Assembly: GCA_021323595.1 (NCBI GenBank)
Contig: JAJPKR010000025.1
Span: forward strand, 1-64,000
DNA length: 64,000 nt
Direction: 5' to 3'
From: Terriglobia bacterium
GTDB lineage: Bacteria > Acidobacteriota > Terriglobia > Terriglobales > SCQP01
The notes under the pieces were generated by a model. That model had not been told where the DNA came from and searched no databases. It saw nothing but the letters and a program-made list of their open reading frames with translations. Positions 19,805 to 30,169 of the stretch are shown here, piece after piece; the first letter of the stretch is position 1; each line of letters starts with the position of its first letter. The position numbers were made by a program, and so were the translations under genes.

Positions 19805-20617
19805 GTGCGCGAGGCGAGGAAGGTGCCTGCCAACAACTACATCGTGGCGATCGAGCGGGCGTGGCGCGTGCTCGAGGCGTTTCAGGGGCAAAGCGACGTG
19901 AGCTTGCGCGATCTCACGCGGCGCGCCGGCATGGTCAAGAGTTCCGTCTACCGGATCTTGTTCACGCTGGAACGGCTGGGCTACGTCGAGCGCGGGACGA
20001 GCGGGTACTCGGTGTCCCCGAAGCTGACGCTGCTCGCCGGGGACGGCGGACGGCCGCTGCGCGGGCTCGGGGACATGGCGCTGCCGTTCATGCGCGAAGT
20101 GCTGCGACGATTTCAGGAGACGGTGAACCTGGGCGTGCTGGAGGAGGGCGAGGTGGTCTATCTGCGGGTGCTGGAAAGCCCGCATCCGTTCCGGCTGGCG
20201 GCCCACGCCGGCATGCGCAGCCCGGTGTATTCGAGCGCGCTGGGGAAGTCGCTGCTGGCGCATCGCACGCGCGCCGAGGTGGAAGAAGTTCTGCGGCTGA
20301 AGCCGCCCCGCGCCCTGACGCCGCGCACGGTGCGCAACAAGTTCGATTTCTTCCGGGAGCTGGACCGGGTGCGCCTGCGCGGCTATGCGGTGGACAACGA
20401 AGAAGATGCGCGCGGCGCCCGCTGCGTCGGGGTGCCGGTGATGGGCGCCGACGGCAAGGTGGCGGCCGCGCTCAGCATCTCCGGCCCCTCGAGCCGGGTG
20501 GCGGCCAGCCGCGACCGGGAGTTCGCGGAAGCCTTGCGCCAGGCGGCGCGGCAGATCGAAACGCTGCTGGGCTACGCGCCCCGCCCGGCGGCGGCGAGCG
20601 GCGGAGGCGGACGATGA
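19805..20617 (+). CDS. IclR-family transcriptional regulator, probable GTG start
   Basis: AIERAWRVLEAFQGQSDVSLRDLTRRAGMVKSSVYRILFTLERLGYVER wHTH; C-terminal VYSSALGKSLLAHRT effector domain. Confidence 0.88.
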   Translation: MREARKVPANNYIVAIERAWRVLEAFQGQSDVSLRDLTRRAGMVKSSVYRILFTLERLGYVERGTSGYSVSPKLTLLAGDGGRPLRGLGDMALPFMREVLRRFQETVNLGVLEEGEVVYLRVLESPHPFRLAAHAGMRSPVYSSALGKSLLAHRTRAEVEEVLRLKPPRALTPRTVRNKFDFFRELDRVRLRGYAVDNEEDARGARCVGVPVMGADGKVAAALSISGPSSRVAASRDREFAEALRQAARQIETLLGYAPRPAAASGGGGR

Positions 20618-21855
20618 GCCTCGCCCTGCTGGGCGGCGCTCCGGTGCGCACGCGTCCGTTCCCGGCCTGGCCCGTGTACGGCCAATTGGAAGAGCAAGCT
20701 CTCGCCGACGTGCTGCATAGCGGCTTTTGGGGCGGCTACAACGATTCGATTCAGAAATTGGAGCAGCGCTTCGCGGCGCTGCATCAGGCGCCGCACGCCA
20801 TCTCGTGCGCGAACGGCACGGTGGCGCTGGAAGTCGTGCTGCGCGCCTGCGGCATCGGCTGCGGCGACGAAGTTATCGTGCCGGCGTTCACTTTCGTGGC
20901 CACGGCGACGGCGGTGCTGCTGTGTCATGCGCAGCCGGTCTTCGCCGACATCGAGCGCGATTCGCTGAACCTGGATCCGGCGGCGGTGGCCGCCGCCATC
21001 ACGCCGCGCACGCGCGCGATCATCGCCGTGCACTTCGGCGGCCGGCCCGCCGACATGGACTCGCTGGCGCCGCTGGCGCGCCAGCGCGGCCTGACGCTGA
21101 TCGAAGACGCGGCGCATGCGCACGGCGCGCGCTGGCGCGAGCGGCCGGTGGGCAACTTCGGCGAGGCGGGAACGTTCAGCTTCCAGGCATTCAAACTGAT
21201 GACCGCAGGCGAAGGCGGCATGATGACCACCAATTCGGCGCCGCTCGCGGAACGGATGTGGAGCTATTGCAATCAAGGGCGCCGCCTCCAGGGAGGGTGG
21301 TTCGAGCATTTCACGCTGGGTTCGAATTACCGCATCACCGGCTTTCAGGCGGCGCTGCTTTGCGCGCAACTGGAGCGGCTGGAGGAGCAGAACCGGCGGC
21401 GGCAGGCGAACGCCGCGCACCTGCGCCGGCGGCTGGCGGGGTTCACGGGCTTGCGGCTCGCGCCCGAGGACCCGCGCGTGGGCAACGACCCGCACTATCT
21501 GGTCACGCTGCGCTACGATGCGGGGGCCTTCGCGGGGCTGCCGCGCGATCGCTTCATCGAAGCCGTGCGCGCGGAAGGGGTGCCGCTGGTGGCGACCTAT
21601 CCCCGCCCGCTGTATCACAACCCGGTCTTTCACAACGGCGCCGGCCGGTGTCACTGCACCGCCCGGGTGCCGCCGCAGGATTACCGCCATTTGTCGCTGC
21701 CCGAGTCCGAGCGCGCTTGCCGCGACGGCATCTGGATCGAGCACCATCTCCTGCTCGGCGAGAGCGGCGACGTCGACGATATGATTGCGGCCTTCGCCAA
21801 GGTTCAAGAGAATGCGGCCTCGCTCGCGCGGGCTGGCGTCGGTTCGGGGGCGTGA
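20614..21855 (+). CDS. DegT/DnrJ/EryC1/StrS family PLP aminotransferase
   Basis: MSLALLGGAPVRTRPFPAWP; IEDAAHAHGARW; FSFQAFKLMTAGEGGMMTTN catalytic Lys; 4-nt overlap with the IclR gene. Confidence 0.9.
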   Translation: MSLALLGGAPVRTRPFPAWPVYGQLEEQALADVLHSGFWGGYNDSIQKLEQRFAALHQAPHAISCANGTVALEVVLRACGIGCGDEVIVPAFTFVATATAVLLCHAQPVFADIERDSLNLDPAAVAAAITPRTRAIIAVHFGGRPADMDSLAPLARQRGLTLIEDAAHAHGARWRERPVGNFGEAGTFSFQAFKLMTAGEGGMMTTNSAPLAERMWSYCNQGRRLQGGWFEHFTLGSNYRITGFQAALLCAQLERLEEQNRRRQANAAHLRRRLAGFTGLRLAPEDPRVGNDPHYLVTLRYDAGAFAGLPRDRFIEAVRAEGVPLVATYPRPLYHNPVFHNGAGRCHCTARVPPQDYRHLSLPESERACRDGIWIEHHLLLGESGDVDDMIAAFAKVQENAASLARAGVGSGA

Positions 21856-21877
21856 GCGCTTGCGCCTGACCGTCGCC

Positions 21878-24800
21878 ATGGCCGCGCTGGCGGCGATGCT
21901 GGGCGCGGCGGCGCCGCCCGGCGGCGCCGGGCTCGCGCCGTGGCATTTCCAGACGGATTTTCGCGCCGGCCTGCCCGCGTGGATGAGCTTCCCGCTGGCG
22001 CAGGACGTGGGCTACGATCCGACGATTTACACCACCGCGCTGTCGCCGCAGCCGATGCTGGTGCGCGATGTCGAGGCGCACGGAGAGAAGCGATTGCGGG
22101 TGGGCGTCATTCGTCCTTTGCGGTTCGTGGCCGGGACCCGCACCGTGCTCCGCCTGGCGTACCGGCTCGAGGCCTGCGGCGCCGCCTCGCTCAGCCTGGT
22201 GTTAGGGGCGGAGGATGGCGCTCGCTATGCGGCCTCGCTGCCGGCGACGCCCGGCTGGCACGAGGCGACGATCCTCGGCAGCCGGCTGCACCTGCCCGCG
22301 TCCGGCGCACGGATCCAGGCGCTGGTGATCGAGGCGCGCATTCAGCAGGCCGTAACGGGATCGCATCAGCGCTTGTTCCTGCGCTCGCTTTCCGTGGACG
22401 CGCAGCGGCCGCCAAGGCTCGCGGTGCTGGCGCCGGCGCTGGCGGGCAGCAACGGCGAGGCAAGACGGGTAGCCCAATCAACGCTCACGCCCGGCGCTGC
22501 GCTTTTCGTCCAGGTCGCGGGGCGCGCCGGGGTGCAGGCGCGTCTTTTCGACCCCGCAGGGCATCCGGCCGAGGCCTTTTCCTGGCCGTCAGCCGGCGGT
22601 GCGATGACGCTGCCGGCGGCGGCGGGTCCGGGGCTGTGGCGCGTGCGGGTGCAACGGGGGGCGGCGCGGGCCGAGTTCGCCGTTTTGGTCCTGCCCGCAA
22701 GCATGCCGCCCCATCCACGGCTGCTGCTGGACGCGACGCAGTGGCGGGCCTTGCGCGATTCGCGCGCCCTGTGCGCCGAAGTGCAGGCGGCCGCGCAGGC
22801 CGCTGCTGCGCGCGTACGCTGGAATCCGGACGCGGGCGACAATATTGCCCTGCTGTCCAAGGTCTCCGTCTTGGCGGGCCTGCCGGGATACTTCACGCTG
22901 CTTGAAAACTACAGTCACGCGATCGCGTTCAACGCCCTCGATTACCGGTTGACCGGCGACCGGGAAGCCTTGGCGGCGGCGCGGCGCGGCTTGCTAACGA
23001 TCGCGCGCTGGCGGACTTGGACGCCGCCGTGGTTTCTCGCCCACGGCTTGCACACGTATTACGAGGTGGGCGTGTTCTCGCAGCGCGTGGCCTTCGGCTA
23101 CGATCTGATCGCGAATCAGCTCACGCCCGCCGAGCGCGCCACGATCGCCGAGGCGTTTTGGCGCCAGGCCGTGCAGCCGGCGGTGCAAGAGTATTTCCTC
23201 GACAACCGCATGCCGATCGCCGCCAGCAATCACATGGCCCACGCGGTCGGGGGAGCGCTGGCGTTGGCGGTCGCGACCGCGGGCGACGACCCGGTCCTTT
23301 GGCGTCAAGAGGCTCCGGCGGTCGCGGAGTTGCTGGTCGCCTACCGGCGCCTGTTGCGGGGATTGTTTCCGGGCGACGGCAGCGAGGCCGAGCCGGCCGG
23401 CTATGAGGAATTCGCGATGATCGGCATGTCCTGGGGCGCGGCGGCGCTCGACGCGCTCGGAATTCACCCACCCGGCCTGGAGGCGATGGCGCAGGCGTTT
23501 TGGTGGCCGCGCTATGCCGAGTACGGGCACGCGCAGGGGCAACTGCATCTGCTCGACACCGGCGACTTCGGCGGCGCGCTGGGGGCGCTCTCGGGATTCG
23601 CCTGGCCGGCCGCTCATGAAGGCAGCGCCGCGCTGCAAGCCTGGTACGATCTGGCTCGTTCCACGCGCGACCTGGCGCGCACGCCGCCGCCGGTGGCGGA
23701 TACGGGCCGCGCCTTGGAAGCGGCGCCGGACCTATTGGATTTGGCGCGCCTGGGCGCGCCCGCGCGCGGCGTTGCGGCGCAGCCCGCGGCGCCGCTCGCG
23801 CGCATTTTTCCCGGACGGGGCAGCGCCGTGTTGCGCAGCGGATGGGAGCCCGGAGCCACCGTCGTTTCGCTGCGCGCCGGGCCGTGGTTCAATCATGGGC
23901 ACGCCGACGAGGGCAGCTTTCAAATCGCCACCGGCGGGGAAGCGGTCGTCGCCGAGGCGGGCTACGCGGATTATTACAAGGAACCGCTCTATGCCAGCTA
24001 CTTCACGCAAGCGGCCGGCCATAATACCGTCTTGATCGATGGCGATCCATTCAGCGAAGCTCCGATTGCCGGCCGGTATTGGCGCGCGTGGAGCGATCAT
24101 CCGGCCATCACGACTCACCTCTTCGCTCCGGGCATGGACTACCTGGCCGCCGACCTGGCGCCGGCCTATGGCGGGCGGCTGACGGCCTACGTGCGCGACT
24201 ACTTGTTTTTGTCCCCCGGGCTTCTCGTGGTGCGCGATCGCCTGCGAGCGCCGGGCCCGCATGCCTACACGTGGCTGCTGCATGCGCCCGCGGGCGATCG
24301 CGTGACCGCCGGCGCCGCCCGCGCGCGGATTCTGGGCGAGCACGCGCAGGCGACCGCGGTCGCCGCCGGCGGCGGCGTCTGGCGCATGCAGGCGGCGCCC
24401 GTGCCGGAGGGGGACTTCGCCGATTTCGACGCTGCGATTCCACCGCGCGTCACGCTCTCGCTCACCTCCGCGGCGGCGTCATCACGGCAGTTTTTTGTCG
24501 GCATCGAGATGGGCGAGGCGGGCGCCGCGACCGACCTCACGGCGGTTCGCACGCCCGCCGGGGAAGGCGTGCGCAGCGCGCGCCGGCAGGCGATCGTGCT
24601 CAGCCGCACCGCCGGCGGCATGCTCGAAGCCGCGGGCTGCAAGACCGACGGCGACCTTCTGGCCGTGAGCGGCGCGCGGGTCCTGGCGGGCGGCGCGACG
24701 GAAGTGGACGCTGCCGGCGGTTGGCGCGCCCGCGTGGATCATCCGATCATGCTGGCGGCCGAGCCGGTCGCCGCTGGCGCGCATTTTTGGCTGGTGGCGG

Positions 24801-24940
24801 CGCAACCGTCGCATCTAGTGCTGAACTTCGCCCGGGCCGCGCGGCGGGTGCGGCTCGACAAGCAGGGGAGCGCGGGCGCCGGGCGCGCCATCCGCTTGGG
24901 CTTGCCGGCCGGGGAGCACCGTCTTGATGTCGTTTACTGA
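21878..24940 (+). CDS. Heparinase II/III-like protein (polysaccharide lyase fold)
   Basis: WFNHGHADEGSFQIATGGEAVVAEAGYADYYKEPLYASYFTQAAGHNTVLIDG; start lies between 21785 and 21878. Confidence 0.8.
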   Translation: MAALAAMLGAAAPPGGAGLAPWHFQTDFRAGLPAWMSFPLAQDVGYDPTIYTTALSPQPMLVRDVEAHGEKRLRVGVIRPLRFVAGTRTVLRLAYRLEACGAASLSLVLGAEDGARYAASLPATPGWHEATILGSRLHLPASGARIQALVIEARIQQAVTGSHQRLFLRSLSVDAQRPPRLAVLAPALAGSNGEARRVAQSTLTPGAALFVQVAGRAGVQARLFDPAGHPAEAFSWPSAGGAMTLPAAAGPGLWRVRVQRGAARAEFAVLVLPASMPPHPRLLLDATQWRALRDSRALCAEVQAAAQAAAARVRWNPDAGDNIALLSKVSVLAGLPGYFTLLENYSHAIAFNALDYRLTGDREALAAARRGLLTIARWRTWTPPWFLAHGLHTYYEVGVFSQRVAFGYDLIANQLTPAERATIAEAFWRQAVQPAVQEYFLDNRMPIAASNHMAHAVGGALALAVATAGDDPVLWRQEAPAVAELLVAYRRLLRGLFPGDGSEAEPAGYEEFAMIGMSWGAAALDALGIHPPGLEAMAQAFWWPRYAEYGHAQGQLHLLDTGDFGGALGALSGFAWPAAHEGSAALQAWYDLARSTRDLARTPPPVADTGRALEAAPDLLDLARLGAPARGVAAQPAAPLARIFPGRGSAVLRSGWEPGATVVSLRAGPWFNHGHADEGSFQIATGGEAVVAEAGYADYYKEPLYASYFTQAAGHNTVLIDGDPFSEAPIAGRYWRAWSDHPAITTHLFAPGMDYLAADLAPAYGGRLTAYVRDYLFLSPGLLVVRDRLRAPGPHAYTWLLHAPAGDRVTAGAARARILGEHAQATAVAAGGGVWRMQAAPVPEGDFADFDAAIPPRVTLSLTSAAASSRQFFVGIEMGEAGAATDLTAVRTPAGEGVRSARRQAIVLSRTAGGMLEAAGCKTDGDLLAVSGARVLAGGATEVDAAGGWRARVDHPIMLAAEPVAAGAHFWLVAAQPSHLVLNFARAARRVRLDKQGSAGAGRAIRLGLPAGEHRLDVVY

Positions 24941-25673
24941 CTGGCGGGCGACCCTCGCCGCGCTCGAATTGTTCGACGCCAACGTGCGCGTGGGCGCCTC
25001 CGGCCCGCACGGGGCGCTAACGCTCGGCGCTGACGCTCTCGAGCAAGAGCTCGCCAGCTTCGCCATCACCGGCGCGCTGGCGGCACACTGGGCCGGCCTC
25101 GAGTACGACGCCGCCCACGGCAACGGCGTGCTCGCCGAGCTGCGGCGCGACTGGCTGACGCCGGTCTTCGCGGCCACGCCGGAAACGCTGGCGCAACTGG
25201 AGCGGCTGCGGCCGCGCGCGGCGCAGCTCGCGTTCGGGGCGCTGCGCCATAACTTTTCCAGCGCGCGCTGGTGCTGCGGCGAGCTGTGCGAATACCTCCA
25301 GTCGCGGCGGGTGGTGACCGTGATCTCGCGCGACGACCTGGACTGGGAGGGGCTGGCGCGGCTGCTGGACGATTTTCCCGGCTTGCCGGTCGTGTTCGTG
25401 AATGCGGGCTATCGCGGCGACCGCTATCTGTGGCCGCTGCTGCGCCGCCATTCCCATTTGTATTTCGATACCTCCGGGTACTTGGCCCACCGGCAGCTCG
25501 AAGCCTTCGTCGAACGCATGGGCGCGGAGCAGGCGGTCTTCGGCAGCCGTTTGCCGCTCTTCACCCCGGCCGCGGCGCTGGCGACGCTGCTGAGCGCGCG
25601 CATGAGCGACGCGCAGCGGCGCGCGGTGGCCGGCGGCAATCTGCGGCGCCTGCTGGCGGAGGTGCAAGCATGA
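24927..25673 (+). CDS. Amidohydrolase-2-like protein, possibly lacking metal ligands
   Basis: FDANVRVGASG in place of an HxH motif; AVFGSRLPLFTPAAALATLLSARMSDAQRRAVAGGNLRRLL resembles the C-terminus of the next gene. Confidence 0.65.
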   Translation: MSFTDWRATLAALELFDANVRVGASGPHGALTLGADALEQELASFAITGALAAHWAGLEYDAAHGNGVLAELRRDWLTPVFAATPETLAQLERLRPRAAQLAFGALRHNFSSARWCCGELCEYLQSRRVVTVISRDDLDWEGLARLLDDFPGLPVVFVNAGYRGDRYLWPLLRRHSHLYFDTSGYLAHRQLEAFVERMGAEQAVFGSRLPLFTPAAALATLLSARMSDAQRRAVAGGNLRRLLAEVQA

Positions 25674-26455
25674 CCCCCGCCCCCTTTCGCGCGCCGGTGC
25701 CGATTGTCGATTGCCACGGCCACTTGGGCGTGCATCCGGATTTCCCCGCCTACAAGACCGAGCCCGAAGAGATGCTCGAGGTCATGGACGCGCTCAACAT
25801 CGAGCGCCTGGCGATCACTTCCACGCTCGCGTGCTATTCCGACGCGCCGCGCGGCAACGCCGAAGTGGCGGCATGCTTGGCGCGGCACGGGGATCGGTTC
25901 CTGGGGTATGTGACGGTGAATCCGCATCCGCGCGGCGAAGCGGTCCGCGAACTGGAGCGCTGGGCGGACTGGCACCGCCCGCCGCTGATCAAAATGCATC
26001 CGGATTTGCATCAGGCGCCCGTGGAAGCGGCGGGGTACCGGCCGGTGTGGGAGTACGCCGACGCCAACGGCGGCATCGTGCTCGTGCATACCTGGGACTC
26101 CGACGGCAACTGCGGGCCGCTGCGGCTGCTGCCGATCGCGCGGGCCTATCCCGGCGCGCGCATCATCCTGGGGCATAGCGGCGTGACCTGGCGCGGCTAC
26201 GAGCAGGCGATGGTCGTCGCCCGGCAAGCGCCGAACACCTATCTCGACCTGAGCGGTTCGCAGGCGCATCGCGGCATCCTCGAGCGTTGCGTCGCGGAGG
26301 TGGGCGCGGAGCGGATTCTTTTCGGCTCCGACATGCCCTATCTCGAAGCCGCCGCGCCGCTCGGCCGGGTGCTGGCGGCGCAATTGCCGGAGGCGGCGAA
26401 GACGCTGATCCTGCGCGGCAACTTTTGCCGCTTGCTCGGCGAGGCGGCGGCATGA
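25670..26455 (+). CDS. Amidohydrolase family (TIM-barrel) protein
   Basis: PIVDCHGHLGVHPDFPAYKTEPEEML; KMHPDLHQAPVEAAGYRPVWEYADANGGIVLVHTW; ILGHSG; ILFGSDMPYLEAAAPLGRVLAA. Confidence 0.87.
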   Translation: MTPAPFRAPVPIVDCHGHLGVHPDFPAYKTEPEEMLEVMDALNIERLAITSTLACYSDAPRGNAEVAACLARHGDRFLGYVTVNPHPRGEAVRELERWADWHRPPLIKMHPDLHQAPVEAAGYRPVWEYADANGGIVLVHTWDSDGNCGPLRLLPIARAYPGARIILGHSGVTWRGYEQAMVVARQAPNTYLDLSGSQAHRGILERCVAEVGAERILFGSDMPYLEAAAPLGRVLAAQLPEAAKTLILRGNFCRLLGEAAA

Positions 26456-27504
26456 GCGGCGCTGGGGAACGGGTGCGGCTGGGCATTATCGGCCTGGGCA
26501 TCATGGGCGAAGCGTACGCGCGCATCTACAGCCAGCATCCGCTGGCGGCGGTGGTCGCGGTCTGCTCGCGCCGCCGCGAGCGCGTGGAAGAGATACAGGC
26601 GCGGTACGCGGTGCCGCACGGCGCGACCGATTACCGCGCCCTGCTCGACGGCCCCGATCTCGACGCCGTCGTCGTGGCCACGCCGGATCGCGAGCATTTC
26701 GGCCCCGCCTTGGCGGCGCTGCAATCGAAACGGCACGTGCTGATCGAAAAACCGATGACCACGTCGGTGGCCGAGGCGGACGAGCTGTTGCGCGCGGCGC
26801 GCACCGCCGGCCGTCTCATCCAGGTCGCCTTCAATCATCGCTGGCTCTCGGCCTATTACCAGGCCAAACAGCTGATCGCGGCCGGCGAGATCGGCGCTCC
26901 GCTGGCCGGCTATGCCCGCAAGAACGACACGATCTTCGTGCCGACCGAATACATCCGCTGGGCCGGTGAAACCACCCCTGCCTGGTTCCTCGGCTCGCAT
27001 GACATCGACCTGATGCGCTGGTTCCTCGACGCCGAGCCGCTCGAGGCGCGCGCCTGGGGACGCCGGGAAGTGCTGGCCGGACGGAGCATCGCCACCTACG
27101 ATGTCATTCAGGCGCAGGTCAAGTTTTCCTCCGGCGCGTTCGTCACCTTCGAATCGGCGTGGGTCTATCCGCGGAGCTTTCCTTCGATCGTGGATTCGTT
27201 CGTCGAACTGATCGGAACGGCCGGGCACGTGCATCTCGACCGTAAGTGCGAATCGCTCGAGGTGAGCACGGTGGAAAAATTCTCCTACCCCAAGGGCTTT
27301 CTCCTGGCGGAGATCTTCGGCCGGCTGCGCGGCGCCTTTCCGCAGTGCTTGGAGGACTTCTTGTTCGCGATTCGCGAAAACCGCCCGCCCGCGGTCACCG
27401 GCGAAGACGGCCGGCAGGTGACGGCCACGCTGGAAGCCATTCATCGTTCGCTGGAGACCGGCCGCAGCGAGCCGGTCGCGCCGCCGGTTCCGGCGGCGAG
27501 CTGA
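26452..27504 (+). CDS. Gfo/Idh/MocA-family oxidoreductase
   Basis: VRLGIIGLGIMGEAYARIYSQHPLAAVVAVCSRRRER; AVVVATPDREHFGPALAALQSKRHVLIEKPMTTSVAEADELL. Confidence 0.93.
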   Translation: MSGAGERVRLGIIGLGIMGEAYARIYSQHPLAAVVAVCSRRRERVEEIQARYAVPHGATDYRALLDGPDLDAVVVATPDREHFGPALAALQSKRHVLIEKPMTTSVAEADELLRAARTAGRLIQVAFNHRWLSAYYQAKQLIAAGEIGAPLAGYARKNDTIFVPTEYIRWAGETTPAWFLGSHDIDLMRWFLDAEPLEARAWGRREVLAGRSIATYDVIQAQVKFSSGAFVTFESAWVYPRSFPSIVDSFVELIGTAGHVHLDRKCESLEVSTVEKFSYPKGFLLAEIFGRLRGAFPQCLEDFLFAIRENRPPAVTGEDGRQVTATLEAIHRSLETGRSEPVAPPVPAAS

Positions 27505-27507
27505 TTC

Positions 27508-29187
27508 ATGCGGGCGGCGGACTGGGTCGCGCTGTGCGCCTATTTCGCGGCCATGCTCGCCGTCGGCGTGCGTTACTCGCGGCAGATGCGATCGGCGGAG
27601 ATGTATTTCGCCGGCGGCCAGCAACTGCCTTGGTGGCTGGGCGGCACGTCGTTCCTGATGTCCTATGTCAGCGCCTTGTCCATCATCGTGTACGCGGCGC
27701 TGGGCTACCGCTACGGGCTGGTGGCGCTGACGCTGTACTGGACCACGATCCCCGCCACCGTGCTCACCACCTGGCTGCTCGCGGCGCGCTGGCGCCGAGC
27801 GGGCATTATTACCCCCACCGAATTTCTCGAGACGCGCTTTTCGGCGAGCGTGCGGCAGGTCTTCGTATGGTCGGGCATTCCCCTGAAGCTCATCGACGAA
27901 GGCCTGAAGATCGTCGCGATCGGGCTGTTTCTGGCCGCCGGATTGCATATCTCGCCGCTGCTCGCGATGGCCGCGGTAGGGCTGGTCGTGATCCTATACA
28001 CCGTGCTCGGCGGCTTATGGGCCGTCGTCGTGACCGACTTCATTCAGTTCACGCTGGTCACCTGCGCGGTGGTGCTGCTGCTGCCGCTGCTCTGGCATCG
28101 CCTGGGAGGGCAGGCCTGGCGGGCGCTGCCGGCGGATTTGCTGCGCCCGACGCACGCTCCCTACGGGTGGAGCTATGTCGGGGCGTTCTTGGTGCTGAGC
28201 ACGCTGGGTCTGGCCGGCAACTGGTCGCTGATTCAGAAGTTCTACTCGGCGCGCGACGACCGGGAAGCGCGCGCCACGGGTTGGATGGCGTGCGCGCTCT
28301 TTTTCCTTTTGCCGCCGTTTTGGATCCTGACCGGGCTGCTGGCGCGCGTCGCCTTCCGCGCCGCCGATGCGCAGATGATTTACGCCCAGGTCGCGGCGGC
28401 GTTGCTGCCGCCCGGGATCTTCGGGATGGTGCTGGCGGCGCTGCTGGCGGCAACCATGTCCGTGCTCGCGTCGGGTTATAACGTGATGGCGGCGGTGCTG
28501 ACGGTGGATGTTTATCGGCGCTTGATGCGGCCGCTGGCCGGCGAGCGGGAGCTGGTCTGGATGGGGCGCTGGCTCACGGCGGCGGTGGGTATCATCGTGC
28601 TCGCGATCGCGCTGGCCGTGACGTATTTTCATTGGACGATCTTCGATACCATGGTCGCCGCCTTCGGCTTCTTTTTGCCGCCGACGGTGTTGCCCGTGCT
28701 CGCCGGACTGTTGAGCCGGCGGCTCTCGGCAGCGGGGGCTCTGGCCGGCTTCGGCGTGGGAATCGCGGCCGGCGCGGGATTCCTCTTCTATCAGTGGCGG
28801 TTTTTGCCGCGCGGCAGCGCCGGCTTTCAGGCGCTGAGCATCGTGGTGCCGGCGGCGCTGACGGTGCTGGTGCTGGCCTTCGCGGCGGTGTTCTTCCCGG
28901 CGCGGCGCGAGGCGGCGGCGCGCGCGAATGAGTTCTTCGCGCGCCTCGGCCGGCCGGCATCCCAGGCGCCCGGCGCCGGCGGCATCAGTCCGGCGCCGAT
29001 GGTGGGGACGATCCTTGCCGCGATGGGCGTGGTGCTGGCGCTGCTCGGTTGCGGGGCGATGCCCGGCGCGGCGAACCCGCTCACCCTGGGCGTCGGCCTC
29101 TTGTTTTTGGCGATCGGCCTGGCGATCGCCGGTTTCAGCCGGCGTCATCGCGCGGAGGGCGCGCGGAGCGCACCGCATGGCGCTTGA
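27508..29187 (+). CDS. Sodium:solute symporter (SSS family)
   Basis: YSRQMRSAEMYFAGGQQLPWWLGGTSFLMSYVSALSIIVYAALGYRYGL; multi-TM. Confidence 0.9.
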   Translation: MRAADWVALCAYFAAMLAVGVRYSRQMRSAEMYFAGGQQLPWWLGGTSFLMSYVSALSIIVYAALGYRYGLVALTLYWTTIPATVLTTWLLAARWRRAGIITPTEFLETRFSASVRQVFVWSGIPLKLIDEGLKIVAIGLFLAAGLHISPLLAMAAVGLVVILYTVLGGLWAVVVTDFIQFTLVTCAVVLLLPLLWHRLGGQAWRALPADLLRPTHAPYGWSYVGAFLVLSTLGLAGNWSLIQKFYSARDDREARATGWMACALFFLLPPFWILTGLLARVAFRAADAQMIYAQVAAALLPPGIFGMVLAALLAATMSVLASGYNVMAAVLTVDVYRRLMRPLAGERELVWMGRWLTAAVGIIVLAIALAVTYFHWTIFDTMVAAFGFFLPPTVLPVLAGLLSRRLSAAGALAGFGVGIAAGAGFLFYQWRFLPRGSAGFQALSIVVPAALTVLVLAFAAVFFPARREAAARANEFFARLGRPASQAPGAGGISPAPMVGTILAAMGVVLALLGCGAMPGAANPLTLGVGLLFLAIGLAIAGFSRRHRAEGARSAPHGA

Positions 29188-30169
29188 CCGGCGCGAATTA
29201 TTGCTGCTCGTGGACGCCGGCGCCAGCCACACCCGCGCCGTCGTGGCAACCCCGTCGGGGAACGTCTTGGGTCTGGGAGAAGCCGGCGGCGGCAATCCGT
29301 TCGCCAGCGGCGGGCGCGCGGCGGGAGCGCACCTGTTGCGCGCGCTGCGCCGCGCCTTGGCGGATGCGCGCCGACCCCCCTCCTCGATCTCGCTTGCCGC
29401 CGTGGGGAGCGCCGGCGTCGGCTGTGACGGAACGGGGAGAAGAAGGACGGAGCGGCTGCTCCGGCGACTCTTGCGAGGGGCGAGGTTGCTGGTCGAGGCC
29501 GATGTGTCGGCGGCGTTGCGCGCCGCCCTCGCCGGAGCCCCGGGGGCGGTAGTCGTCGCCGGCACGGGGGCGATCGTACTCGGCCGGACGGCGACGGGAC
29601 GATGGGCCACCGCCGGCGGCTGGGGCTGGCTCTTTGGAGACGAAGGCAGCGGGCAATGGCTCGGGCGGCAAGCCATCGCGGCGGCGGCCCGGGCCACGGA
29701 TGGAAGCGGCCCGGCGACGCGCCTGGCCGCCCTGTTGTTGCACCAAACCCGCTCCTCATCACTTTGGCATTTGGTCCAGAAGGCCTATCGGGAGCGATGG
29801 ACGCCGGCGGATTACGGCGCGTTGGCGCCGTTGGTCACGCGGGCTGCCGGCGGCGGCGATCACGTCGCGCGCGCGTTGGTTGACATCGCCATGCGCCGCC
29901 TCGCTGCGCAAATCGGCGCCGTCGTCGCGCAATTGCGCTTGCGGCAGCCGGCCGTCTCCTACCAAGGGTCCGTCTTTGCGGCGGGTCGCATCGTGCTCGA
30001 CCCCTTGCGGCGGGCGTTGCGCCGCGGGCAGCTCGTGGCGCCCGCGCTGCCGCCCCTGGCGGGCTCGCTTTGGCTGGCGCTCGAAAGCCGGGGCGTGGCG
30101 CCGGCGGAGGCTGCGGCGAATTTCGTGCGGCAACTGCCACCGGAACTGCGCGGGCTTGGCCATGCCTAG
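29177..30169 (+). CDS. BadF/BadG-type ATPase, N-acetylglucosamine kinase-like
   Basis: LLLVDAGASHTRAVVATPSGNVLGLGEAGGGNP; VVAGTGAIVLGRTATGRWATAGGWGWLFGDEGSGQWLGRQAI. Confidence 0.88.
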   Translation: MALDRRELLLLVDAGASHTRAVVATPSGNVLGLGEAGGGNPFASGGRAAGAHLLRALRRALADARRPPSSISLAAVGSAGVGCDGTGRRRTERLLRRLLRGARLLVEADVSAALRAALAGAPGAVVVAGTGAIVLGRTATGRWATAGGWGWLFGDEGSGQWLGRQAIAAAARATDGSGPATRLAALLLHQTRSSSLWHLVQKAYRERWTPADYGALAPLVTRAAGGGDHVARALVDIAMRRLAAQIGAVVAQLRLRQPAVSYQGSVFAAGRIVLDPLRRALRRGQLVAPALPPLAGSLWLALESRGVAPAEAAANFVRQLPPELRGLGHA

